45,981 nt of DNA from CAZMVY01 sp964617875 (GCA_964617875.1 CAZUAI010000044.1:1-45981), one strand, 5' to 3'. Numbered from the stretch's first letter, positions 7,925-16,914 are shown. A program made the numbers and translations. Notes: generated from the letters alone by a model not told the origin.

Positions 7925-8238
7925 TTCTTTACGGGCCTGGCGGACGGCTGTACCGGTAATGGCACCGGCTTCTTATCGGTATCGGAGGCCACTACCCGGA
8001 CCTTAAGTACCTGCTCGCGAAGGATTCCCTTCAAATCATCGAGCTTCTGGTTCGTCTGCCGGATGAGTTCCATCTGGCGTTCGCGCTGCTCGCCGCTGTC
8101 GGGGATCTGGGCCTGGGCGGCGGGGAGGCCGGGCGAAATCAGCATCGCCAACTCAATGATTATCGCCACCAGGAGGCCGGCGATCAGGGTCAGCAGCGTC
8201 TTGAGATATCGGTCGTTCGGGTTTTCGGACGTGGTCAT
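7921..8238 (-). CDS. Small single-pass membrane protein of the secretin operon
   Basis: 105 residues: a short cytoplasmic N-terminus (MTTSENPNDRYLKT), one transmembrane segment (LLTLIAGLLVAIIIELAMLI), then an amphipathic probable coiled coil (QRERQMELIRQTNQKLDDLKGILREQVLKV) and a Pro/Lys-rich end. I do not recognise a named family. The topology resembles small inner-membrane partners of secretion assemblies. It is the first gene of the secretin-TPR operon, and its TGA overlaps the secretin ATG, so it is probably made in step with the secretin. Confidence 0.7.
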   Translation of the reverse strand: MTTSENPNDRYLKTLLTLIAGLLVAIIIELAMLISPGLPAAQAQIPDSGEQRERQMELIRQTNQKLDDLKGILREQVLKVRVVASDTDKKPVPLPVQPSARPVKK

Positions 8239-8515
8239 CGCGGATTCCTCACTATCAACCGGGGCCGTGGCGACGCAGGCCGGGCTTCGGCGGTGAGATC
8301 AGCCGAATCGAAGCCTGCACGACAACGGCGACGTCGGCCCAGGGCCCGCTCCACAACATTATCGGAGGTCGCGGGGGCGTCCTTGAGGTCGGGGGAGCGT
8401 TAAGTCGTCGCGCAGGGCACACGATAGTAACCGTGGGGCACAGGATCGTTGCCGCCGTGCGCGTTGCGCGCCCGGTGGTGCGCGCCGTCTCGCGGCGCGG
8501 CGGCCCCGGAGACTG
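8239..8515. other. Divergent intergenic region between secretin operon and signalling/secretion operon
   Basis: Both halves of the machine must be transcribed from this 277-base gap. I see no well-formed -35/-10 pair. A GATAAT hexamer on the minus strand (8363-8358) is the only suggestive -10. The region is less GC-biased than the genes around 8350-8430 and carries several short G-runs. Confidence 0.5.
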
Positions 8516-10462
8516 ATGATGGCATTGCGCAGTTGGGATCCCTGGCGAGCCCGGCAGGAGGGCATACCGAGCTGGGTGGGGCTCAGTCTGACGGCGCTGT
8601 ACCTCGGATTGGTGCTGTCGCTTGGCGCGGCCTCGTTGTGGGCGTACCGATCCGATGCGCAGGTCGCGGAACGGACCCACCTGAAGCGGTGGACGGCCTG
8701 TCTGGGGCGATGCGTGGAACTGGCGTCGGCCGGGCGGAGCTACGACACGGTGGCGGCTGAGTTGCGGCGCGCCAGCCGCGAGCCGGGGATCCAGCGGTGC
8801 GAGATCGTGGACGGCCAGGGGCGCGTCCTCGCCAGCTCCGAAACGCGGCGTACGGGACAGTCCGCCCCCGCGGCCGTGGCGGGCGCCATCAAGAGGATCG
8901 CCAACACCGAACCGATCGCCGACGCCGACCCGATCGCCGTCGAGAACGGCGACGCGCCGGGCAGCTTCTGCATCGTCCGGCTGCAGCGTACGCGGGCCGC
9001 GCCGGCGACGGCGGGCGAACCTGCCGGCGGCAGGCCGGAAGCCGATGTCCACGGCGCGGCTTTGCTGGTGGTGCAGCCCGTACCCCCCGCGGCCGAGTGG
9101 ACAGCGCTGCGCTGGTGGAGCGCCACGGGCTACATCGTCCTGGCGGGGCTCGGCGTCTTCTGGATGCTGTACCGGATGGCGCAGCGGGCGCTGCGCCCGA
9201 TGGCGGCGATCCGGCAGCGGCTGCTCGTTTCCGACGGGCACATCGAGGAGCAACTGTCGCTTCTGCGGGTGAACGACTCGATGGACGAGGCGGCGGGCGC
9301 CTGGAACCGCCTCATCGAGTTCGTCAACGAAATGCACGAGCAGTTGAAGACGATGCAACTCCGCACCGCGGTCGATTCCACGCTGACGGCGTATCGGTCC
9401 GAGCGGCTGGCCGCCGTGCTGCGTCAGATGCCGCACGGCGTCCTCGTGATCGAGTCCTCGGGGCAGATCTCGTTTGCGAACCGGTCTGCCGAGCGGATGC
9501 TCGGGCGCACGGAGGAGGATTTGTCGGGCAAGAACGTCAAGGACGTGCTGCCCGAGCCCCTGCGGGCGAGCATCTTCAGCGGCGGCCGCGCGACAAGCCG
9601 CTGGATCGACTATGCGATGGACGGCACGGAGGGGCTGACGACGATCCGGTTCACGGCCGTGCCGCTGGACAAGGACGACGGGCAGGCGGCGAACACGCTG
9701 GTGTTCCTGCAGGACGTGAGCCAGTTCAAGGAGGTCGAGCGGGCGCGGGACGCCTTCCTGTATCACGTGACGCACGAGCTGCGCACGCCGCTGACGAACA
9801 TCCGCGCCTACGCGGAGACGCTCGCCGGGGGCGTTCTCGATGACGAGGCAAGCCTGCGGGAATGCTACAACGTGATCTCGGGGGAGACGGAACGGCTGAC
9901 GCGGCTGGTCGAGAACATCCTCAACGTCTCACAGCTGGAGGTCGGCACGGCGCGGCTGAACTTCGGCGAGGTCCACATCGACCGGCTGATCCGGGACGCG
10001 GTGCAGGACATCCAGGCGCAGGCGGACGCAAAGGGAATCGACCTGCGGCTGCGCCTGCCGCCGAAGGTCCCCGCGATTCGCGGCGACAAGGAGCGGCTGG
10101 CGGTGGTCGTGGCGAACCTGCTGGGCAACGCGATGAAATACACGTCGTCCGGCGGCCACGTCGAGCTGGCGTGTACGCTGGACCCGCCCCCGGAGCAGGG
10201 CCAGGAGCCCGAGACGGTGCAGATTTCGGTATCGGACACGGGCATCGGCATCGCCGCGGAACACCACGAGAAGATCTTCGAGAAGTTCTACCGGGTGGAT
10301 GACGAGCGGGTGGAGCGGCAGCCCGGGACGGGCCTGGGCCTGTCGATCGTGAAGGAGACGGTCCGCCTGCACGGGGGCACGGTCTCGGTGGAGAGCACGC
10401 CGGGGCGCGGCACGACGTTCCGCGTGGTGCTGCCCGTGGCGCCGGTGTACGCGGGGACGTGA
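8516..10462 (+). CDS. Membrane sensor histidine kinase (HAMP-PAS-HisKA-HATPase)
   Basis: 648 residues. TM1 at about 24-44 (LSLTALYLGLVLSLGAASLW), a periplasmic sensor of ~150 residues, TM2 near 203-222 (YIVLAGLGVFWMLYRM), then HAMP. A PAS domain follows (FANRSAERMLGRTEEDLSG), then HisKA with phospho-acceptor His420 in THELRTPL. The HATPase has the N box (NLLGNAMKYT), G1 box (VSDTGIGIA), F box (FEKFYRVDDE) and G2 box (GTGLGLSIV). This is a PhoR/ResE-like kinase. ATG-ATG starts at 8516 and 8519; GGAG is better spaced for the second. It opens the operon that includes its likely receiver and the secretion ATPase, so its signal probably controls assembly or activity of that machine. Confidence 0.93.
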   Translation: MMALRSWDPWRARQEGIPSWVGLSLTALYLGLVLSLGAASLWAYRSDAQVAERTHLKRWTACLGRCVELASAGRSYDTVAAELRRASREPGIQRCEIVDGQGRVLASSETRRTGQSAPAAVAGAIKRIANTEPIADADPIAVENGDAPGSFCIVRLQRTRAAPATAGEPAGGRPEADVHGAALLVVQPVPPAAEWTALRWWSATGYIVLAGLGVFWMLYRMAQRALRPMAAIRQRLLVSDGHIEEQLSLLRVNDSMDEAAGAWNRLIEFVNEMHEQLKTMQLRTAVDSTLTAYRSERLAAVLRQMPHGVLVIESSGQISFANRSAERMLGRTEEDLSGKNVKDVLPEPLRASIFSGGRATSRWIDYAMDGTEGLTTIRFTAVPLDKDDGQAANTLVFLQDVSQFKEVERARDAFLYHVTHELRTPLTNIRAYAETLAGGVLDDEASLRECYNVISGETERLTRLVENILNVSQLEVGTARLNFGEVHIDRLIRDAVQDIQAQADAKGIDLRLRLPPKVPAIRGDKERLAVVVANLLGNAMKYTSSGGHVELACTLDPPPEQGQEPETVQISVSDTGIGIAAEHHEKIFEKFYRVDDERVERQPGTGLGLSIVKETVRLHGGTVSVESTPGRGTTFRVVLPVAPVYAGT

Positions 10463-10529
10463 TCGGGGACGGACGCTGGCGGGCGGCGGGCCCCCGGAAA
10501 GGCCCGGCCGCCGCCGAAGGAGCCTGGAC

Positions 10530-10922
10530 GTGGCGACGATACTGGTGGCCGAGGACGACCTGCACATCCTGCGCGTGATCTCGCTGTGGCTTCGGCGAAA
10601 CGGCCACGACGTGGTCGAAACGCGCACGGGGCGCGACGCCCTCGAGCGATTGCGGCTGGGCGGGATCGATCTGATGGTGACGGACGTGAACATGCCGGGC
10701 ATGACCGGCCTGGAACTGCTGACGACGGCCACGAATGACGGGCTTCTGCCCAAGGGCGCCATCGTGCTGACGTCGCGGTGCGATCAGCAGGAGATCGCGC
10801 AGGCGGTGCGGAGCCAGGGCGGCGTGGTCCACCCGAAGCCGTTCAGCCCGTCACGCCTGCTGGCGACGATCGAGGAAAAGCTCGCGTCGCCGGTCGCGGT
10901 CTCGACGGAGGCTGACCGATGA
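10530..10922 (+). CDS. Single-domain response regulator (CheY-like)
   Basis: 130 residues consisting only of a receiver domain. Acidic pocket Glu8-Asp9-Asp10, phospho-acceptor Asp52 in MVTDVNMPG, and a conserved Lys in VVHPKPF are all present; there is no output domain. The start is GTG at 10530, preceded by AAGGAG seven bases upstream. A GC-rich imperfect hairpin (about 10481-10515) lies between the kinase gene and this one and could tune relative expression. The stop overlaps the ATG of the HD-GYP gene (ATGA). The most likely partner is the upstream kinase; output must be by protein contact, possibly with the next proteins of the operon. Confidence 0.92.
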   Translation: MATILVAEDDLHILRVISLWLRRNGHDVVETRTGRDALERLRLGGIDLMVTDVNMPGMTGLELLTTATNDGLLPKGAIVLTSRCDQQEIAQAVRSQGGVVHPKPFSPSRLLATIEEKLASPVAVSTEADR

Positions 10923-12190
10923 GCGCAACGGCGGGAGCACAACCCGGCGCGGAAGCCGCGCGAACACGCCCTCCGCGGCCGGGCCAGGACTACGAACGCC
11001 TCGCGGTGGAGAACGAGGGGCTGGCCGAGGAGGTGCTGCGCTCGTATGAGCAACTGAACCTCATCTTCGACGTAACCGCGCAGGTCGCCACGCTGACGGA
11101 CGCACACGAAGTCGAGCAACTGCTGTGTGACCGTCTCCGCGAGATCCTCCGGGCGCGCGGGGTGTGGTGCGCCGGCCGATCCGAGCCCGAGGACGAGTTG
11201 CTGCCGGCGCCGCCCGCGGCCAGCGGCGACTGTTCGCTGACGGCGGCCGCGGAAGCGGAGATCGCCGAACTTCTGGATCAGCTTCGCACGGGGGAGGGCG
11301 GCCGCCGCGTGGCCGTCCGCATGCTGTCGGCCGACGGCGGCGAGCCCGGAGCGGGCGAACTCTGCGTCATCGCCGGGCCGCTGGCCGACTCAAACGGCGG
11401 GGCGCCGCGCGCGATCTGCGCCGTGCGGTGCGGCGAGCGGTTCACGGCGGGCGAGATGATGCTGCTCGATTCGGTGATCACCTTCGGGGGGCACGTGCTG
11501 CGGAACCTGCAGCTTGTCGAGCGGCTCAAGCGGACGAGCTTCGAGGCGGTGCGGGCGCTCGTGGCGGCGATCGACAAGAAGGACCGGTACACCTCGGGCC
11601 ATTCGGAACGCGTCGGGCTGCTGGCGAAGCTCACCGGACGCGCGATGGGCCTGCCCCCGGAGGACGTCCAGGAACTCGAATGGGCGGGGCTGCTGCACGA
11701 CATCGGCAAGATCGGCATCCCCGAGGCGATTTTGAACAAGCCGGGCAGCCTCAGCCCGCTCGAATACGCGATCATCAAGGGCCACCCGCAGATGAGTTAC
11801 GACGTGCTCCGGCCGGTGGCGTCGCTCTCGCGCGTGCTCGTCGCCGTGGTCCAGCATCACGAAAACTACGACGGGACGGGGTATCCGAACCGGCTCAAGG
11901 GAGAAGAGATCTCGCTGGCGGGGCGTATCCTGCACGTCGTGGACGTGTTTGATGCGCTCACGTCGGCGCGATCGTACCGGACCGCGTACGACGTGGACCG
12001 CGCCCTGGCCATCCTCCGGCAGGACGCGGGCACGAAGCTGGACCCGGCGGTCGTCGAGAGCTTCATGACGGTGATGACGAAGCTCGAACGGCTGCAGCAA
12101 ACCGACCTGGAGGAGCTGTTCGCCCTTCCGCACGTGGCGATCGGCGAACCGAGCGGGGTGTCGGGCACATCGGGCAAGGAGCCGGCGTGA
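10919..12190 (+). CDS. HD-GYP domain protein, probable cyclic-di-GMP phosphodiesterase
   Basis: 423 residues. The N-terminus is a coiled helix (NEGLAEEVLRSYEQLNLIFD), followed by a GAF-like domain to about 195. The HD-GYP domain then has all hallmark motifs: HSERV, HDIGK (His260, Asp261), KGHPQMS, VQHHENYDGTGYPNRLKGEEI and VVDVFDALTSAR. The family hydrolyses c-di-GMP to pGpG or GMP with a metal centre. In this operon it may take input from the response regulator or sense through GAF, and would lower c-di-GMP near the secretion ATPase. Coupled to neighbours by ATGA (start) and GTGA (end) overlaps. Confidence 0.9.
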   Translation: MSATAGAQPGAEAARTRPPRPGQDYERLAVENEGLAEEVLRSYEQLNLIFDVTAQVATLTDAHEVEQLLCDRLREILRARGVWCAGRSEPEDELLPAPPAASGDCSLTAAAEAEIAELLDQLRTGEGGRRVAVRMLSADGGEPGAGELCVIAGPLADSNGGAPRAICAVRCGERFTAGEMMLLDSVITFGGHVLRNLQLVERLKRTSFEAVRALVAAIDKKDRYTSGHSERVGLLAKLTGRAMGLPPEDVQELEWAGLLHDIGKIGIPEAILNKPGSLSPLEYAIIKGHPQMSYDVLRPVASLSRVLVAVVQHHENYDGTGYPNRLKGEEISLAGRILHVVDVFDALTSARSYRTAYDVDRALAILRQDAGTKLDPAVVESFMTVMTKLERLQQTDLEELFALPHVAIGEPSGVSGTSGKEPA

Positions 12191-13461
12191 TGGTTCGGTC
12201 GGTACGTGAGAACGGAACGGGCGGACTCGTGGAGCCGACGGCGGGCCCGTCGGCGTTTGCGCCGGGGCCGGCGCTGCCCGGGCAGTGGGTCACCAGCCTC
12301 GCGGAGGCGACGGCGTCGTTTTCGCGGTGGCTCGAACAACGCGGCGAAGACGAACGCATCTGGCCGGCGTTCGACCGGTTCCTGCGCGAGATGCTGCTGG
12401 ACCTGGTCGGGGCGACGCGCGTCCGGCTGTTCCGCGTGACGGACGGCGGGCGGGCGCTCCGCCCGTTGGGCGAGGAGGTCGGCACCGCCGCCGCGGCGAT
12501 CGCGCCGACGGGGCTGCTGGACCACGTGCTCGCCACCGGCCGGCGGTACATCCGCGGCGACTGGAGCCACGGGGCGCTCGTCGATCAGCTCGCGGCGGAA
12601 TCGGCGGGGGCGGAGGTCGCGGGACCGATCCCGAAGGACGAGACGGACATCGCCGTACCGGCCGGCGGTTCGAACCCCGTTGCGTGGGCCTTCAGCATCC
12701 GCAGCCGCGGGAACGCCGTGCCGCGGGACCAGGAACCGCAGCCGTACGGCGCCATCGGGCTCGTGGTCGTCGGCGACCTGCTGGACCAGCACCGCACCGC
12801 CCGCGACGGGCTCGACGCCCTGTCACACCTGGTGACGCAGTTCTGGCTTCACGTGCGTGATTTCGAATGCCTCCAGATCGCCCGGCGGACGGATCGCGGC
12901 AGCGGCGTGCTCAACCGGGCGGATTTCCTCGACGCGGCCGAGGCCGTCGCCGGCGAGGCCCAGCGCGAGGGAGAGCCCTTCGTGCTAATGGCCGTCGCCG
13001 TGGAAGGGCTCCGACGGCTGGACGACGACGGGCACTGGGCGGTCCGCGACCAGTTGATCCAGGAAACGGGGCGGGTGTTGCGACGGAAGCTCCGCAACGA
13101 CGACCTGGTGGGCCGATTCAGCGACGACCGGTTCGTGGTGCTGCTCCGCTGGCTGGACCTGTCGCTGAGCCGTCTCGTCGCCGCAAAGGTGATCCACGCG
13201 GCCCGCGAAGCGATCCACGCGATCCTGAACGAGGCGTTCGGCAGTACCGAGGCGGGTCCGGTCCACGTGCGGTGCGGCCTGGCGCCGAGCCGCGCGATGG
13301 ACGCGCCGAGCCTCCGCGAGCTGCTGAGCGGCGCCCTCTCGGCATCGGCGACGGCCAGGCAGAACGGGCAGGACCTCTGCGTCGCCGGCGGCGGCGCCGA
13401 CCGGTGGAACGCGGTCCGCAACGACCCGCACACGCGCCAGCCGCTGGAGAAGCCGGCATGA
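12187..13461 (+). CDS. Degenerate GGDEF-domain signalling protein
   Basis: 424 residues from the GTG at 12187 (ATG at 12190 is equally possible). Residues ~40-230 form a GAF-like sensor region. The C-terminal part from ~237 (GVLNRADFLDAAEAV...) follows the layout of a diguanylate cyclase, including VGRFSDDRFVVLL, where the GG(D/E)EF signature is replaced by SDDRF (Ser312-Phe316). Loss of both glycines predicts no cyclase activity; it could be a binding or scaffold module. Overlaps its neighbours at both ends, next to an HD-GYP gene and a STAS gene. Assignment to GGDEF rests on spacing and this motif; a profile search would settle it. Confidence 0.7.
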   Translation: MMVRSVRENGTGGLVEPTAGPSAFAPGPALPGQWVTSLAEATASFSRWLEQRGEDERIWPAFDRFLREMLLDLVGATRVRLFRVTDGGRALRPLGEEVGTAAAAIAPTGLLDHVLATGRRYIRGDWSHGALVDQLAAESAGAEVAGPIPKDETDIAVPAGGSNPVAWAFSIRSRGNAVPRDQEPQPYGAIGLVVVGDLLDQHRTARDGLDALSHLVTQFWLHVRDFECLQIARRTDRGSGVLNRADFLDAAEAVAGEAQREGEPFVLMAVAVEGLRRLDDDGHWAVRDQLIQETGRVLRRKLRNDDLVGRFSDDRFVVLLRWLDLSLSRLVAAKVIHAAREAIHAILNEAFGSTEAGPVHVRCGLAPSRAMDAPSLRELLSGALSASATARQNGQDLCVAGGGADRWNAVRNDPHTRQPLEKPA

Positions 13462-13793
13462 AGATCGACCGCACACGCGTGGGGAGCGTCGGCGTCGTGG
13501 CGCCGCGCGGCTCGGTGACGCACGCCGAGGCGGAGGAACTCGTGACGGCGATCGCGATGACGCGGCAGTCGTCGAGCGGGCGCGTCGTGCTGGACCTGAG
13601 CAGCGTGCCTTACGTGGATTCGCGCACTCTCGAGGCGCTGCTGGACTTCGCGGACCAGCAGCGGGACGCCGGGCAGACGGCCAAGCTCGCCGCCGTGACC
13701 GAAACGCTGCGCGAGATCCTGGACCTGACGGAATTGAGCCGCGAGTTCGAACTGTTCGACACGGTGGACAATGCCGTGAGGAGCTTCCTGTAG
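13458..13793 (+). CDS. STAS-domain protein (anti-sigma-factor-antagonist-like)
   Basis: 111 residues forming one STAS domain: beta strand SVGVVAPRGSVTHAEAEELV, then the switch region VVLDLSSVPYVDSRTLEALL with the Ser that is phosphorylated in SpoIIAA-like proteins, then AKLAAVTETLREILDLTELSREFELFDT. STAS proteins pass signals by serine phosphorylation or bind nucleotides. There is no HATPase anti-sigma kinase in the window, so its partner here is unclear; the operon context points to the pilus/secretion system. The start ATG overlaps the previous TGA, and the ATPase gene follows after 2 bases. Confidence 0.85.
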   Translation: MKIDRTRVGSVGVVAPRGSVTHAEAEELVTAIAMTRQSSSGRVVLDLSSVPYVDSRTLEALLDFADQQRDAGQTAKLAAVTETLREILDLTELSREFELFDTVDNAVRSFL

Positions 13794-13795
13794 CA

Positions 13796-15589
13796 ATGCT
13801 GCGGCAGACGGTCCAACTCGGCCAGGCGCTCCTCGAGGCGGGGGCGATCACCGAGGACCAGCTCCGCGCGGCGCTGGCCGAGCGGCAGACCGGCAACCGT
13901 CGGCTGGGCGAGGTTCTCGTGCAGCAGGGCGTGGTGTCGGCGAGCACGCTCGTGCAGACGCTGGCGCAGAAGCTCGGGGTGAAGGGCTGCCACCTGCGCC
14001 ACGGCCTGGTGGACCCGCTGGTGGCGAAGATCCTCGATCGTGAGGAGGCCCGCCGGCTCAAGGCGCTGCCGATGTTCAAGGTCCGCAACCGGCTGACGGT
14101 GGCGATGGCCGAGCCGCAGAACCTCCCCGCGATCGACCGGCTGGGACAGCTCACCGGGTGCGAGATCCACCCCGTGCTCGCGCTCGAGCACGATGTGGAG
14201 GAGTTCTCGCAGAAGTACCTGACCGGCGACGTGTCGGTGGACGATTTCCTCGTGTCGCTGACGGAGAGCGACGTCGAGGTGGTCGAGCGTGAAAGCGTGG
14301 ACGACCGGCCCGTCACGGACCTCGACCAGATGGTCGAGGGCAGCCCGATCGTCAACCTGGTCAACCTGGCGGTGCTTTCGGCCATCCGCGACGGGGCGAG
14401 CGACATCCACGTCGAGCCGGACCGCAAGCGCACGCGGATCCGCTATCGGATCGACGGCGTGCTGCGTGAGCTGATGAGCCCTCCGGCCGGCATGCACGCG
14501 GCGATCATCTCCCGCATCAAGGTGATCGGAAAGATGGACATCGCCGAAAAGCGGCTGCCGCAGGAGGGCCGCGTACACATCGTCGCCGAGGGGCGCGAGA
14601 TCGACCTCCGCGTGTCGAGCATGCCGACGATCCTGGGCGAGAAGGTGGTCCTCCGCCTCCTGGACAAGTCCAACCTGAGAATCGAAATGGCCCAGCTCGG
14701 CTTCCGCCCGGAGGCCCTCGCCGCCTTCCGGCGGATGCTGCTCAGGCCGCACGGGCTGATCCTCGTGACGGGCCCGACGGGCAGCGGAAAGACGACCACG
14801 CTCTACTCGGCGCTGGATCTGCTCTCGAGCACGGAGCGGAACATCGTGACCGTCGAGGATCCCGTCGAGTACCAGCTCGACGGGATCAACCAGATCCAGG
14901 TGGCCGAACACGTGGGGCTCACGTTCTCACGGGCCCTGCGATCGATCCTGCGGCAGGACCCCGACGTCATCATGGTGGGCGAGATCCGCGACCAGGACAC
15001 GGCGCGCGTCGCCATTCAGGCGGCACTGACGGGCCACCTGGTGTTGAGCACGCTCCACACGAACGACAGCCCGGGGGCGATCACCCGGCTGACGGACATG
15101 GGCGTGGAGTCGTACCTGATCGCCTCGGCGCTGAACGGCGTGGTGGCGCAGCGGCTGGCGCGGACGATCTGCCCGAACTGCCGGACGTCCTACTTCCCGT
15201 CGCCGTCCGCCCTGGCACAGGCCGGCTGGGAGAAGAGCGGGCCGCGGGCCTTCCAGAAGGGCGAAGGGTGTCAGCGGTGCCACGACTCCGGCTTCCGCGG
15301 ACGACTCGGCGTCTACGAGGTGATCGAGGTGGACGACTGGCTGCGCGACCTGATCCACCACGGCCGGGACGAACAGGAGGTCAAGCGGTACCTTCGCGGG
15401 AAGGGCTGGCGTCCGCTGCGCGAGGAGGGGCTGCACCTCGTCCAGAGCGGCCTGAGCACGCTGGAGGAGGTGCTCCGCGTGACGCACACGGAGACGCAGG
15501 AGGAGGTCCGCGCCGAACGGCGGGCGGCGTCGGGCGACGAAACCGGCGCCAGGAGAGAACCGGAACCCGCGGCCGCGCCCGCCCGGTAA
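13796..15589 (+). CDS. GspE/PilB-family secretion/pilus extension ATPase
   Basis: 597 residues. The N-terminal GspE_N domain (LGQALLEAGAITEDQLRAAL, LGEVLVQQG) spans ~1-150. The ATPase has Walker A GPTGSGKT (326-333), the Asp box (TVEDPVEYQ), Walker B (DPDVIMVGEIRD) and the His box (LVLSTLHTNDSP). A zinc-binding tetracysteine motif (CPNC...CQRC) near 460-490 is typical of GspE/PilB and absent from PilT, so this is an assembly and not a retraction motor. It powers (pseudo)pilin polymerisation at the inner membrane. The extra C-terminal 35 residues are charged and low-complexity. Sits directly after the signalling genes. Confidence 0.95.
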   Translation: MLRQTVQLGQALLEAGAITEDQLRAALAERQTGNRRLGEVLVQQGVVSASTLVQTLAQKLGVKGCHLRHGLVDPLVAKILDREEARRLKALPMFKVRNRLTVAMAEPQNLPAIDRLGQLTGCEIHPVLALEHDVEEFSQKYLTGDVSVDDFLVSLTESDVEVVERESVDDRPVTDLDQMVEGSPIVNLVNLAVLSAIRDGASDIHVEPDRKRTRIRYRIDGVLRELMSPPAGMHAAIISRIKVIGKMDIAEKRLPQEGRVHIVAEGREIDLRVSSMPTILGEKVVLRLLDKSNLRIEMAQLGFRPEALAAFRRMLLRPHGLILVTGPTGSGKTTTLYSALDLLSSTERNIVTVEDPVEYQLDGINQIQVAEHVGLTFSRALRSILRQDPDVIMVGEIRDQDTARVAIQAALTGHLVLSTLHTNDSPGAITRLTDMGVESYLIASALNGVVAQRLARTICPNCRTSYFPSPSALAQAGWEKSGPRAFQKGEGCQRCHDSGFRGRLGVYEVIEVDDWLRDLIHHGRDEQEVKRYLRGKGWRPLREEGLHLVQSGLSTLEEVLRVTHTETQEEVRAERRAASGDETGARREPEPAAAPAR

Positions 15590-15660
15590 GGGCGCCGGGG
15601 CCGCATGCTGCGGAGTGGTGGTGACACAAGAACCGAAACCTGCAACGGGAGCCGTCGGGC

Positions 15661-16914
15661 GTGCCGTTTCTGTACCAGGCGATTGACGGATCGGGCCGCG
15701 CGATCCGCGATACGATCGAGGCCGCGTCGCTGGACGAGGCCGCGCGGTCGCTCCGCGCCAGGGGGCTGCTCGTCACCCGGCTGACCGAAGACGGCGGCGC
15801 GTCCCCGTCGGCGCCCGCTTCGGCGGCCTCGACGATGTTCCGCGCGGTCCGCCGCCGCGGGAGACGATCGATCGGCGCGAAGGACCTTCTCTACTTCACG
15901 CAGCAGATGGCGATGCTCCTCGGCAGCGGGGCGCGGATGGTGCCGACCCTTTCGGCCGTCGAGGCGCAGTCGCGCAGCGAGGGCATGAAGTCGCTGATTC
16001 GCCACCTGCGCGAACGGGTGGAAGACGGCTCGCCCCTGCACGTGGCCATGACCGACCGCCCCGACGTGTTCAACGGCGTGTTCATCAGCCTGGTGGCGGC
16101 CGGCGAGTCTCTCGGCCGGATCGCGGACTCGTTCGACCAGCTCGCGAAGTACACGCGGCAGCAGCAGGAAATCCGCCAGCGCGTCGCGGGGGCCCTGATC
16201 TACCCGGCGCTGCTGATCGTGATGTGTACGGGGATCCTGGCGGGTCTGTTCGGATTCGTCCTCCCGCGGTTCCGCGACCTGTTCACGACGCTGGGCGTCA
16301 GGCTCCCGGCATCGACCCGCGTGCTGATCGTCGGTTCGGAGTGGGTCGGCTCGCACTGGATCCCGCTGGCGATCGGGATCGTCGGCGCGGTCGTCGGGGG
16401 CGTGGTCGCGTTCCGCAGTCCGGCGGGCCGGCGGTGGTGGGCGGGCGTGTACACGCAGATTCCGGTCGCCGGCCACCTCATCCGGCGGCTGATCCTGGCC
16501 CGCCTGTTCCGCATCTGGGGCGTTCTGGTGGCGAACAACGTACCCCTGATCGACGCCATCCGGATGGCCAAGGGAACGACGCGCAGCACCGCCTTCCACG
16601 CCCTGATGGACAGCGTGGAGCAGGCGGTGACCGACGGCCGCCTGATCGGGGCCGCCCTGCGCGAGTCCGCGCTCGTTTCGCCGACGATGGCGGCCGCCGT
16701 CGCCACGGGCGAGGAGAGCGGGCGCCTCGGAACCTCGCTGCTATTCATCGCCGACGCCCTCGAGTCCGAGAACACGCAGTGGCTCGCGTCGCTGTCGCGC
16801 ATCATCGAGCCGGTCATCCTGATCGTCATGGGCGGCGTGGTGGGCTTCGTGGCGATTTCGCTGTTCATGCCGCTGTTCGACATCGCGACGATCGCGGGCG
16901 GAGGGGGCGGATGA
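15661..16914 (+). CDS. GspF/PilC-family inner-membrane platform protein
   Basis: 417 residues with the duplicated GspF architecture. A short N-domain (FLYQAIDGSGRAIRDTIEAASLDEA) is followed by repeat 1 (DLLYFTQQMAMLLGSGARMVPTL ... LVAAGESLGRI), a TM hairpin near 180-250, then repeat 2 (LARLFRIWGVLVANNVPLIDAI ... VATGEESGRLGTSL) and a C-terminal TM. It is the membrane platform that the ATPase turns. The start is GTG at 15661 with GGGAG upstream, because no ATG fits. The ATGA overlap with the PilM gene ties the two together. Confidence 0.95.
   Translation: MPFLYQAIDGSGRAIRDTIEAASLDEAARSLRARGLLVTRLTEDGGASPSAPASAASTMFRAVRRRGRRSIGAKDLLYFTQQMAMLLGSGARMVPTLSAVEAQSRSEGMKSLIRHLRERVEDGSPLHVAMTDRPDVFNGVFISLVAAGESLGRIADSFDQLAKYTRQQQEIRQRVAGALIYPALLIVMCTGILAGLFGFVLPRFRDLFTTLGVRLPASTRVLIVGSEWVGSHWIPLAIGIVGAVVGGVVAFRSPAGRRWWAGVYTQIPVAGHLIRRLILARLFRIWGVLVANNVPLIDAIRMAKGTTRSTAFHALMDSVEQAVTDGRLIGAALRESALVSPTMAAAVATGEESGRLGTSLLFIADALESENTQWLASLSRIIEPVILIVMGGVVGFVAISLFMPLFDIATIAGGGGG

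Noticed and set aside
6149..8296. A 715-residue plus-strand open frame
   Set aside because: Antisense to the secretin gene and rich in Gly/Asp/Val without motifs; the secretin frame is unambiguous.
10481..10515. Terminator between kinase and response regulator
   Set aside because: The GC-rich stem is imperfect with bulges and has no T-run; downstream genes clearly belong to the same transcription unit, so it is only mentioned as a possible tuning element.
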